Shown piece by piece: positions 1-7,220 of a stretch of 64,000 bases of DNA (within the stretch, counting starts at the first letter, position 1; each line of letters starts with the position of its first letter). Under the pieces are notes generated by a model. That model made no database searches. It was not told the DNA's origin and saw nothing but the letters and a program-made list of their open reading frames with translations. This stretch comes from Mojavia pulchra JT2-VF2 (GTDB lineage: Bacteria > Cyanobacteriota > Cyanobacteriia > Cyanobacteriales > Nostocaceae). The translations under genes were made by a program, and so were the position numbers. Where the stretch lies: contig JAHHHN010000007.1 in the NCBI GenBank assembly GCA_019359325.1, positions 62,001 to 126,000 of the forward strand. The letters are read 5' to 3'.

Positions 1-282
1 GAAAAACTAGAAGTTCCAAATAATATCACTGTGATTTGCATTGGCAAATCTACGTATGCACGTTGTGGAATAATAGCAAATTTAACTCCTGCTGAAGCGG
101 CATGGAGAGGTCATCTGACCCTAGAATTTTCTAATTCTTCTAGTGCCGACTGTCGCATCTACGCTAATGAAGGAGTTGTGCAGTTGCTGTTTTTAGAAGG
201 CGAACCCTGCGCTATAAGTTACGAAGCCCGTCAAGGTAAATATCAGGATCAATTAGAAATTGTGACGTTAGCTAAAGTCTAA
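1..282 (+). CDS. dcd: dCTP deaminase, C-terminal part (5' end outside window)
   Basis: The reading frame is open from the first base, so this is the C-terminal ~93 residues of a longer protein. The stretch [13 protein letters not shown] followed by [19 protein letters not shown] and IYANEGVVQ is the core of the trimeric dUTPase/dCTP deaminase fold; the GKSTYARCG segment carries the conserved active-site Ser-Arg region. The enzyme deaminates dCTP to dUTP and so feeds thymidylate synthesis. thyX lies 500 bp downstream on the opposite strand, so two steps of dTMP supply are neighbours. A start codon inside the window at 31 would cut the fold, so the true start is upstream of base 1. Confidence 0.88.
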   Translation, partial: EKLEVPNNITVICIGKSTYARCGIIANLTPAEAAWRGHLTLEFSNSSSADCRIYANEGVVQLLFLEGEPCAISYEARQGKYQDQLEIVTLAKV

Positions 283-350
283 TTTTTGAATTTTGAATTA
301 GCACAGCGACTAGTACAATGCCTTACGAAACGGTAATTACGAATTATGAA

Positions 351-686
351 TTAGAAATTACAAATTCCGCGCAGCGGTACTAGGGTGCTAATCTCGCTAA
401 AGGGCTTCTTCAACTTTTTGCTCAGGAGATTTTCGTCAAGCAGAATTAGCACAAGTAATTTGCTCCTGATTCAGCATTGCTTTTGCAATTATCTCCAATA
501 CTTGTAAAACCTGAGTTTGTAAATGTGGAAAATCTGTCAAAAATTCTGCGAAACCTGCTTCACCTTCCAAATAGTCGAAAAAGTTTGCAATGGCACTCTT
601 GTTCCTACAAACACAGGAGTTCCACTCATGATATCTGGATCAAAGTAAATAATTCGGCGATCGCTTAGAACTTTTTGAATATCCAT
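351..686 (-). pseudogene. decayed DUF433 antitoxin / DUF5615 toxin pair
   Basis: Reading leftward from the ATG at 686 gives MDIQKVLSDRRIIYFDPDI then SGTPVFVGTRVPLQT, typical of DUF433 antitoxins. The frame then breaks at a run of five T (about 585); one more T would restore FDYLEGEAGFAEFLTDFPHL and an 83-residue protein ending at 436. The next frame starts with an overlapping GTG at 452 and gives VLILLDENLLSKKLKKPF, the N-terminus of a DUF5615 PIN-like toxin. After about 18 residues it runs into unrelated sequence and stops at 351. Antitoxin is frameshifted and toxin truncated, so the module is dead unless the T-run is a sequencing error. The family match is from memory of such pairs. Confidence 0.7.
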
Positions 687-805
687 CGTCGCGTAACCAG
701 TATTTAAATATAAGTCTAATACATATAAGCCTAAACCCTGATTTTGGCTCTTGAGTTAGTTTATCCATCGTACAATTACCTTATTTTCAAGGTGCTAATC
801 TCGCT
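384..805. repeat. 15-bp direct repeats bounding the decayed toxin-antitoxin segment
   Basis: GGTGCTAATCTCGCT occurs at 384-398 and again at 791-805. The second copy encodes the C-terminus of ThyX (residues KARLA); the first lies exactly where the toxin homology stops. The 407-bp segment between them carries the DUF433/DUF5615 remnant. The layout suggests insertion at, or recombination with, the thyX 3' end. Confidence 0.7.
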
Positions 806-1509
806 TTACCCAGACGAGACTTTTCATACCATTCTGCGATCGCTGGAACCCAATCTGCAAAATGAGGCCACATCATTTCGCATAACTTTTGAATTTCAAG
901 TTGAGCGTCTTTCTTGTTTCTTAAGTCACAAAAATGCAAGAAAGACCTTAAATTAAAACTCACTACAAAATGCTGGCGATAATCAAAAGGCATTTTACCT
1001 CTTGCATGTTCCTCAGACATACCCGCTTCAAAGTCAGCTTTGTAGCGCTTGGCTGCTTCAAAACACCACTCTAAATCTGAGGCTCTTTGCTCTGGTGAAT
1101 AGTAATACTTTTTGCCTTGTCTATCAGTGTAATAACCAACAGGACGCAGATAAAAAACATCTTCGATGTCTTTCTTTCCCTCTACTACATCAATGAATTG
1201 GTTACCAGTATACCTAAAAGATTGGACATCGAATGATACACTAATACGGTGAGTACGGGCCTGCTGCATCACACTGTGGGGAAAGTAGCCACAGTTGAAG
1301 ACTATCTGGGGATGCTCTAAAGGCCCATAATGTCCCCTCTCTCCTGCTAAAAGTCGCTTGACAATAATTTCGCCACATTGTGACTCCGAGGGCCACGAGT
1401 CTCGTTCGTCAAACACGAACCCCTCTGTATAGTCTTGGTGCATGGCGGCATAAATCACCTGCTGAGGGTTTGGTGTTTTGGTAATAACCTCTACTCGGAA
1501 TCGCTGCAT
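787..1509 (-). CDS. thyX: flavin-dependent thymidylate synthase ThyX
   Basis: A 240-residue protein with the ThyX signature around residues 85-99: RTHRISVSFDVQSFR, the family's RHR(x)7S motif with Thr in place of the first His-flanking Arg, as commonly seen in cyanobacterial ThyX. GHYGPLEH at 59-66 is the upstream substrate/FAD region. ThyX makes dTMP from dUMP using methylenetetrahydrofolate and FAD/NADPH, replacing ThyA. Length is normal and the start ATG gives the usual MQRFRVEVI beginning. It converges with dcd, which supplies dUMP precursors. Its last codons overlap one copy of the 15-bp repeat that borders the decayed toxin-antitoxin segment. Confidence 0.95.
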   Translation of the reverse strand: MQRFRVEVITKTPNPQQVIYAAMHQDYTEGFVFDERDSWPSESQCGEIIVKRLLAGERGHYGPLEHPQIVFNCGYFPHSVMQQARTHRISVSFDVQSFRYTGNQFIDVVEGKKDIEDVFYLRPVGYYTDRQGKKYYYSPEQRASDLEWCFEAAKRYKADFEAGMSEEHARGKMPFDYRQHFVVSFNLRSFLHFCDLRNKKDAQLEIQKLCEMMWPHFADWVPAIAEWYEKSRLGKARLAP

Positions 1510-1719
1510 GACTGATTTAGGACTGATTGGAGCCTGTTTGTTAGATATCGCTATGCGATCAATTCACCATCATATCTCTTAGACTTCATCTTCAGCAGAC
1601 GAATTGAGTTTACAAAATTTAATGATGCATTACACTTCGTTACATAGTGATTCATAACGGGCGGAAACTGACACAAGAGGGGTAAATCTGGCTTTCTTAA
1701 TTTTGCGAAAATTTGCCAG

Positions 1720-1785
1720 GAGGGTTTCCAACGCCAGTCGCGCATGGGGGAAACCCCCAAGACTGCGCTGGCTCCTCCGTAGCAA
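1720..1785. repeat. interspersed repeat (copy 1 of a GCCAGTCGC...GCGCTGGC family)
   Basis: About 62 bp beginning AGGGTTTCCAACGCCAGTCG and containing CATGGGGG...CCCCC and GCGCTGGCTCCTCCG. A near-identical copy lies at 49195-49257 and fragments at 40588-40750. Internal inverted pieces (GCCAG/CTGGC, GGGGG/CCCCC) let it fold. It occupies most of the thyX-nadE gap (1510-1813), in which no gene is seen. Confidence 0.75.
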
Positions 1786-1813
1786 ACTTTTCAAGACGAA
1801 TTTTGAATTGGTA

Positions 1814-3562
1814 TTACTTACTTTGCAGATTGGCATCTTTTCCATCCCCGCATACCAAGGTAGGGGTAGGGATGGTTTTAGCTTGGTAAGCATTTTTCAC
1901 GCCAACCCAGTTGCTAGCAATTGGCATTCGCCAACCAGTACCAAAGGCGCGGTCGGTAATTTTTAGTCCTGGGGGTGCTTGTCGCCGCTTAAATTCGGCA
2001 CGGGCTACCATTTGAATAACTCGGTCTACAATCACTGGCTCATGACCAGCGGTGACAATTTGTGCTGCTGATTGGTGGTTGTGGATGAGGCGTTGCAAGA
2101 TGTCGTCCAAAATCTCGTAGGGGGGTAGGGAATCTTGGTCAACTTGTCCTGGTTTGAGTTCGGCACTGGGTGCTTTAATGAGGACGTTTTGCGGAATAAT
2201 TTCGCCGTGACGATTTAACCAATGGCACAGGGAATAGACACGGGTTTTGGGAACATCAGCAATCACTGCCAACCCGCCGTTCATATCTCCATAAAGGGTG
2301 CAGTAACCGACTGCCATTTCTGACTTATTGCCGGTAGACACCAAAAGATAGCCGAATTTGTTAGCGATCGCCATTAATAAGTTACCCCGAATCCGGGATT
2401 GCAAATTTTCTTCGGCGATACCAAACTCAGTACCAGCAAATAACTCAGCTAGGGTTTGATCAAAGGATTGCATCGGTTCTTTGATCGCTAAGAGAGTAGT
2501 TTTAATTCCGAGATTTTCCCCTAATGCCAACGCATCGCTGATCGAATGTTCGGAACTGTAAGGAGAAGGCATGAGGACACCAAGGACATTTTCTTTACCG
2601 AGTGCAGCGGCGGCGATCGCTGCTACTAGTGAAGAATCTATTCCTCCACTTAAACCCAGTACAATTTTAGAAAAGCGGCACTTACGGGCATAATCTCGCA
2701 CTCCCAAAACCAAAGCTTGCCAAATTTCCTCGTCTTCAAATTCATAGGCAGGTGCTACAGTATTTAATTGCAAATCATGCTGTTCTTCATCAAATTCGAC
2801 TATTACCAAGTCAGTATCAAAACCACGGGCGCGACATACAATTTCACCTTGACGATTCATGGCAAAACTGTGACCGTCAAATATTAAATCATCATTGCCT
2901 CCGACCTGGTTAGCATAGATCATTGGCTGTTGAAAGCGTACCGCACTATGCCTCAGCATGACTTCTCGAAAGTTATGCTTGCCGACAGTGTAAGGTGAGG
3001 CAGATAAATTCACTATCAAATCCACACCCAAAATTGCTAAGTCAGCAATTGGGTTTATTGTGTAACTACGTTTGCCCCAGAATTCTTCATCGTTCCATAA
3101 ATCTTCGCAAATAGTAACGCCAATATCGATATTATCCAACGTGAAATAATTAGCTTGTAACCCTGGTTCAAAATAGCGTTGTTCGTCAAATACGTCATAG
3201 GTTGGCAAAAGCCGCTTGTAAAAAACTTGCTTTACCTGACCGTCTTCTAACAAAGCGATGCTATTAAATAAAGATTTACCGCCTGTAATATTCGCTTTGA
3301 AATTTTCTTCTACAGTTCCTACCAAAACAGCTAAATTTGGCGGTAAATCTCTGGCTAATTTTTGGAGGGTAGTACCCATCGCTGTCACAAAACTGGGATT
3401 TAGCAATAAATCCCTTGGTGGATAGCCACACAAAGATAGTTCTGGTGTTAAAAGCAACCGCGCACCTACAGCTACTGCTTGTTGCGCTGCTTCCAGAATT
3501 TGTTGGGTATTTCCGGGCAAATCACCAATTGTAGGATTAAGTTGAGCGATCGCAATCTTCAT
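1814..3562 (-). CDS. nadE: glutamine-dependent NAD+ synthetase
   Basis: A 582-residue two-domain enzyme. The N-terminal nitrilase-type glutaminase has the Glu41 (LTPELSLCGYPP), Lys116 (FYKRLLPTYDVFDE) and Cys152 (TICEDLWND) triad. The C-terminal synthetase has the PP-loop SGGIDSS at 305-311 and STGNKSEMAVGY. Ammonia from glutamine is used to convert nicotinate adenine dinucleotide to NAD+. It is the last step after PncB and NadD, whose genes lie upstream on the same strand. It is separated from nrtR by a 103-bp gap with short repeats, so it may be co-transcribed or have its own promoter. The start MKIAIAQLNPTIGD is the family start. Confidence 0.95.
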   Translation of the reverse strand: MKIAIAQLNPTIGDLPGNTQQILEAAQQAVAVGARLLLTPELSLCGYPPRDLLLNPSFVTAMGTTLQKLARDLPPNLAVLVGTVEENFKANITGGKSLFNSIALLEDGQVKQVFYKRLLPTYDVFDEQRYFEPGLQANYFTLDNIDIGVTICEDLWNDEEFWGKRSYTINPIADLAILGVDLIVNLSASPYTVGKHNFREVMLRHSAVRFQQPMIYANQVGGNDDLIFDGHSFAMNRQGEIVCRARGFDTDLVIVEFDEEQHDLQLNTVAPAYEFEDEEIWQALVLGVRDYARKCRFSKIVLGLSGGIDSSLVAAIAAAALGKENVLGVLMPSPYSSEHSISDALALGENLGIKTTLLAIKEPMQSFDQTLAELFAGTEFGIAEENLQSRIRGNLLMAIANKFGYLLVSTGNKSEMAVGYCTLYGDMNGGLAVIADVPKTRVYSLCHWLNRHGEIIPQNVLIKAPSAELKPGQVDQDSLPPYEILDDILQRLIHNHQSAAQIVTAGHEPVIVDRVIQMVARAEFKRRQAPPGLKITDRAFGTGWRMPIASNWVGVKNAYQAKTIPTPTLVCGDGKDANLQSK

Positions 3563-3665
3563 TTTGGCTGTTAGGTTTAGTTATTAGTTATTAGTCGAAA
3601 AGACTTTTGACTTTAGACTCGGCGTAGGCGATCTAAGAGAGGCGTTCTCGTAGAGTAGCGATTTT

Positions 3666-4412
3666 TTAAATAAAGACTAAAGGCTTATCCTTAAAAGGAG
3701 CAAAAGCCTCGGCGTCAAACTTATACAAACTAGCTGGACGGCCAGCACCACGTGATACCTTAATTCCGGTATCGCATAAAAAACCTAACTTGAGTAGGCG
3801 TGCCCGAAAATTAGAATAATCGGCGAAATTTTCGCCTAAAACAGTTGTGTACAACTGATATAAATCATTCAAAGTAAACATTTCTGGCAAAACTTCAAAA
3901 GCCACTGGGCTGTATTCCAACTTATTGCGTAAACGCCTGTGTCCGTAACTCAAAATTTCGTTATGGTCAAAAGCTAATTTGGGCAATTGTTTTACTGGAT
4001 ACCAAGCTATGCCAGTGACTTTATCAGCAATCAATTCTGCTTCTTCAAATCGCACTAAAGCAAAGTAACTCACTGATAAATAACGCACACCATAACTATC
4101 AGTGGCTTCCCGTGGATCGCGAGCGGGCCCGCCAAAAGTATACAATTGCTCTAAATAGAGATTTTTCACTCTAATTTTCTCAGCCATTATGCGATAGGCG
4201 GCATCTTCTAAAGACTCACCCTGACGCACCAAAGTACCAGGAAGACTCCAATAATTTAAAAATGGTTCCTGCTGTCGCATGACCAAGAGAACTAGCAATC
4301 GATTTTGTGCAGTATCTACAGAAAAAATTACATTATCAACACCAACCTTGAAATCAGCCAAAGGTTGTTGATTTAGCGAAGTTGAAATCTTTTTGTGGTT
4401 GCGTTCTGGCAT
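3666..4412 (-). CDS. nrtR: NrtR-like Nudix-related transcriptional regulator of NAD metabolism
   Basis: 248 residues: a Nudix-like domain (about 22-150) and a C-terminal winged-helix region (about 165-245). The Nudix box at 59-82 is degenerate. The first Gly is Thr, the R-E-L-x-E-E core reads R-I-M-A-E-K, and the final Gly is Arg, so hydrolysis is unlikely. This is the described NrtR pattern, in which the domain senses ADP-ribose or a related ligand and the winged helix represses NAD genes. Its start overlaps the end of the upstream nadD-like gene by 40 bp, and it sits between pncB-nadD and nadE. The palindrome upstream of pncB is the likely operator. An active ADP-ribose hydrolase is the less likely alternative. 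Confidence 0.85.
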   Translation of the reverse strand: MPERNHKKISTSLNQQPLADFKVGVDNVIFSVDTAQNRLLVLLVMRQQEPFLNYWSLPGTLVRQGESLEDAAYRIMAEKIRVKNLYLEQLYTFGGPARDPREATDSYGVRYLSVSYFALVRFEEAELIADKVTGIAWYPVKQLPKLAFDHNEILSYGHRRLRNKLEYSPVAFEVLPEMFTLNDLYQLYTTVLGENFADYSNFRARLLKLGFLCDTGIKVSRGAGRPASLYKFDAEAFAPFKDKPLVFI

Positions 4413-4972
4413 TTGTACAAATGCTCTTGATGAATATAGGCAACTATAGGGGGAGTAAGTGCTTGAGAATCTCCATGTTCACGATAGGCTGTAGAGGAAA
4501 TATCTAGACCAGTCAAGCTGGCGATCGCAATCTTCCCTCCTAGCTGTTGCACTCCTTCCAAACTGAATTCATCTATTGCATATCCCGGTCGCGGTACTAC
4601 TAGTAATTGCACTTGCCGTAACAAATCTTCAACTCGATACCACCGAGGCAGCTGACTCAATAAATCTGAACCGATCACTAAGGTGTACTCAGTGTCTTCT
4701 CCCCAACGCACTTTTGCTTTATCTACCGTCTCTAGCGTTCTGAGGCTGCTTAATTCTTGTTCTAAAGCAATATTGTGTCGTGATGTATCAATATCCGCAA
4801 TTAACAATCGCAGCATTGCCGCCCGATGTTGTAAGGGAGTTTGATGGGCTTTAAATGGATTATCTGCCGCCCAAACCGCCACCCAATCATAACGCTCAGA
4901 TAACCAACTCAGAATCGCCTGATGCCCAGCAGTTGGTGGATCGGCACTAGTCCCAAACAAAGCAATTCTCAT
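4373..4972 (-). CDS. nicotinate-nucleotide adenylyltransferase-like protein (NAD operon copy)
   Basis: 199 residues of the nucleotidyltransferase superfamily: GTSADPPTAGH at 7-17 is a (T/H)xGH motif, and ISSTAYR near 152 matches the ISSTxIR signature with Tyr for the usual aliphatic residue. It is expected to adenylate NaMN (or NMN) to the dinucleotide. It follows pncB by 32 bp and overlaps nrtR by 40 bp, so it is operonic. A second, more canonical NadD is encoded at 44294-44920. This copy may therefore be the regulated salvage enzyme or prefer another mononucleotide. The superfamily is certain; the substrate is inferred from context. Confidence 0.82.
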   Translation of the reverse strand: MRIALFGTSADPPTAGHQAILSWLSERYDWVAVWAADNPFKAHQTPLQHRAAMLRLLIADIDTSRHNIALEQELSSLRTLETVDKAKVRWGEDTEYTLVIGSDLLSQLPRWYRVEDLLRQVQLLVVPRPGYAIDEFSLEGVQQLGGKIAIASLTGLDISSTAYREHGDSQALTPPIVAYIHQEHLYKCQNATTKRFQLR

Positions 4973-5004
4973 AATTTACCTCTGTGTTCTTTGTGCTTTT
5001 GGGG

Positions 5005-6405
5005 TTAGTTTCTGCTGTTCGTCTGTGCAACCAACTCTTGCAGCGCGTCCGAAATCTCTACCTGCACTGACACAGGATTATCTAAACGCCGCGTTTCTTC
5101 TGGTAAACTCGCAACTGAGGTGGCGGTACGTTGGCGAATTGTCGCTAGAGTTTCTGGTGGTTGGATCTGTTTACCTTCCTTAATTACCAGTTGCAACAAA
5201 GGTTCTTCTAATAGAGGGCTTTCTGTAGCTAAACCCAATCTGTCTACTTTCACTTTGCTACCGGCAAATGAGCGAAAAATCTGCTTGCGTCCTGGATAAG
5301 TAACTTTACCACTAGATTTTTTCATGACTGGGATGCCATCAATTTCCACAAGTTTATAAACTCCATTGACAGGCGAACCCGTAACTAGCCGTGTTCCTAA
5401 TCCATAGCCATCAATTTGGGCATCATTTGCTTTTAGCTTGGCAATTTCCCACTCGTCCAAGTCGCCACTAGCGAAAATTGACACACCAGGAAGAAGCGAT
5501 CGCACTTGTTTTGAGAGAGTAACCAAATCTCCAGAATCTAACCTTACCCCAGTCAATTTCATTTCCCCAGAATTTACTTTCAGTGCCAACTGCTGGGCAG
5601 CAGCGATGGTATCGTAAGTATCAATCAACAATGGCGCACCCGGAAAATATCGATGGAAAGCTGTAAAAGCTTTGTCTTCACTACCTTCCATTGCTGACAG
5701 CGCCATAACCAAGGCGTGAGCCATCGTACCACTTGGTTTTTCACCCAGTTGTAGCGCTGCTAACACATTAGAAGTAGAATCTAATCCTCCTGCTAACGCC
5801 GCCCGTGCTGCCCACAACGACCCTTGGGGGCTAAATGCCCGTCTTGTACCAAATTCTAGAAGTGTTGCTTGCTCTCCTGCGACATCTCGTAGCCGCGCTG
5901 CTCTGGTGGCAATTAAGCTTTGATAATTTAGAGTATTTAGTAAGTAAGTTTCTACTATCTGGGCTTGCCAAAGAGGTGCTTCTACCCGCAATATTGGCTG
6001 ATTCGCAAACACGGCTGTCCCTTCGGGTACTGCCCATACATCTCCAGTAAATCGACCTTCAGCTAGCAATGACCAAAAGCGATCGCTAGCATGTGCAAAA
6101 ATTCCTGTTGCCTGCAAAGCTACTATATGAGCGGGACTAAAACGAAATTTCTGCAAATATTCCAAGGCTTGCGCCAGGCCCATAGCAATTAAATAGCCAA
6201 AACCCTCTGGTAGCTTTCTGGCAAATAACTCAAAACTGGCTCGTTGTTGTTCTACACCTTCACCTGTGTAACAAGCTGCCATTGTTAGCTGATAAAGGTC
6301 AGTCAGCAGGCTGTAATCATCAGCAGCAAAATTTAGTTCCTGATTATGGCGGTTTTGCTGTTGTTGATTGTTTGTACATATCTCCAAGTCTGGAAAAATT
6401 GTCAT
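5005..6405 (-). CDS. pncB: nicotinate phosphoribosyltransferase
   Basis: 466 residues with NAPRTase features: DLYQLTMAACY near 35, LEFGTRRAFSP in mid-protein, GTMAHALVMAL, IDTYDT, VRLDSGDLV and GYGLGTRLVTGSP. It converts nicotinate and PRPP to NaMN, the first step of NAD salvage. It is the first gene of the pncB-nadD-nrtR group. A TTGACA box and a perfect palindrome lie 29-64 bp upstream of its ATG. Length and start are normal; residues 8-24 form a Gln/Asn-rich lead-in before the conserved domain. Confidence 0.93.
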   Translation of the reverse strand: MTIFPDLEICTNNQQQQNRHNQELNFAADDYSLLTDLYQLTMAACYTGEGVEQQRASFELFARKLPEGFGYLIAMGLAQALEYLQKFRFSPAHIVALQATGIFAHASDRFWSLLAEGRFTGDVWAVPEGTAVFANQPILRVEAPLWQAQIVETYLLNTLNYQSLIATRAARLRDVAGEQATLLEFGTRRAFSPQGSLWAARAALAGGLDSTSNVLAALQLGEKPSGTMAHALVMALSAMEGSEDKAFTAFHRYFPGAPLLIDTYDTIAAAQQLALKVNSGEMKLTGVRLDSGDLVTLSKQVRSLLPGVSIFASGDLDEWEIAKLKANDAQIDGYGLGTRLVTGSPVNGVYKLVEIDGIPVMKKSSGKVTYPGRKQIFRSFAGSKVKVDRLGLATESPLLEEPLLQLVIKEGKQIQPPETLATIRQRTATSVASLPEETRRLDNPVSVQVEISDALQELVAQTNSRN

Positions 6406-6434
6406 ACCAGAGCTTCCTTACAAGAATGCTTCTT

Positions 6435-6469
6435 TTATTTATGGTAACTTTTACCATAAATAATGTCAA
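6435..6469 (-). promoter_or_regulatory. pncB promoter overlapped by perfect palindrome (candidate NrtR operator)
   Basis: TTATTTATGGTAA (6435-6447), CTT, TTACCATAAATAA (6451-6463) is a perfect 13+13 inverted repeat. On the minus strand TTGACA (6469-6464) is followed after exactly 17 bases by TACCAT (6446-6441), a plausible sigma70-type -35/-10 pair. The palindrome therefore fills the spacer and covers the -10. It lies 30 bp upstream of the pncB ATG in an operon that encodes an NrtR-like repressor, which supports an autoregulatory operator. The binding is inferred. Confidence 0.7.
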
Positions 6470-6853
6470 CTATTGAAGAATTCGGGTTACGGGTTGCTAT
6501 AAACTAGTAGTTTTACAGGTAGATTAATCCGAAAATCATAAATTATTTAATCTTTTTTAATAGTTATTGCTAATAATAATGGAATTGCTTCCAAGGAGTA
6601 TAATGAAATGTAACAACTATTGAACTCTTAATTTACCAGCACCTTTATTAAGCAAGGATTTGAGAAATTACTCATTTACAATTAGAATCAAACATAGAAG
6701 TGGAAATAGGAGACAAGCTAAAGTATTGCAACTTTATCTAAAAAACTATTGCAGAGATTGTTGATATATTGAGGACTAGAGCAAAGAAATAATATCAGAA
6801 TTAGAGTATAAACATCACAATTAAAGCAACTTGTAAAAAAGGAGTCTGAGATT
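6470..6853. other. intergenic leader region, AT-rich
   Basis: About 380 bp between the pncB promoter and the small gene at 6854. It is AT-rich and carries no open frame with gene-like features. It must hold the promoter of the downstream 50-aa gene; a long untranslated leader is possible, but no clear promoter was identified. Confidence 0.4.
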
Positions 6854-7006
6854 ATGGCTATTTCCAGAATGATTGCTAGCATAACTCAGTATATTTCTGA
6901 AGCCGTAATGCGGATTTTTGGCCCTAATGATGATGCTTATCCTTCAATTGGTGTACAACCCTTTACAGGCGATCCTTACAAAGAAGGTACAACCGATAAT
7001 TGGTAG
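6854..7006 (+). CDS. small protein of 50 residues, unknown function
   Basis: A 50-codon frame begins MAISRMIASITQYISEAVMR, continues IFGPNDDAYPSIGVQPF and ends TTDNW. GGAG lies 10 bases before the ATG and a strong terminator-like hairpin follows 47 bp after the stop, so it looks like a complete monocistronic gene. The N-terminal half can form an amphipathic helix; the second half is polar with a VQPFTGDPYK motif. I have the impression that small cyanobacterial proteins of this type exist, but I cannot name the family. It lies too far from pncB or the LCP gene to infer a role. Confidence 0.6.
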   Translation: MAISRMIASITQYISEAVMRIFGPNDDAYPSIGVQPFTGDPYKEGTTDNW

Positions 7007-7052
7007 ATAATTGTTTAACGATAAATGACATATTCTGAAATTACTAATATAA

Positions 7053-7085
7053 AGGCGTGGGGAAAACCTCACGCCTTTTTTGTTT
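7053..7085 (+). terminator. rho-independent terminator of the 50-aa gene
   Basis: AGGCGTGGGG, loop AAAA, CCTCACGCCT followed by six T. The ten-base stem has one G-T type mismatch. It follows the stop codon of the small gene directly. Confidence 0.8.
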
Positions 7086-7220
7086 AAAGATTCTGATATG
7101 CGGTATATCACACCAAAATAATGAGTACAAATTCTTTGAGTCTACCAATCTAGACCGCGAAAGAGTTGATAAACTTTTTATTTAGGTAGCGCAGCTTGAT
7201 GATTAAAAACTAGTCGTAGC

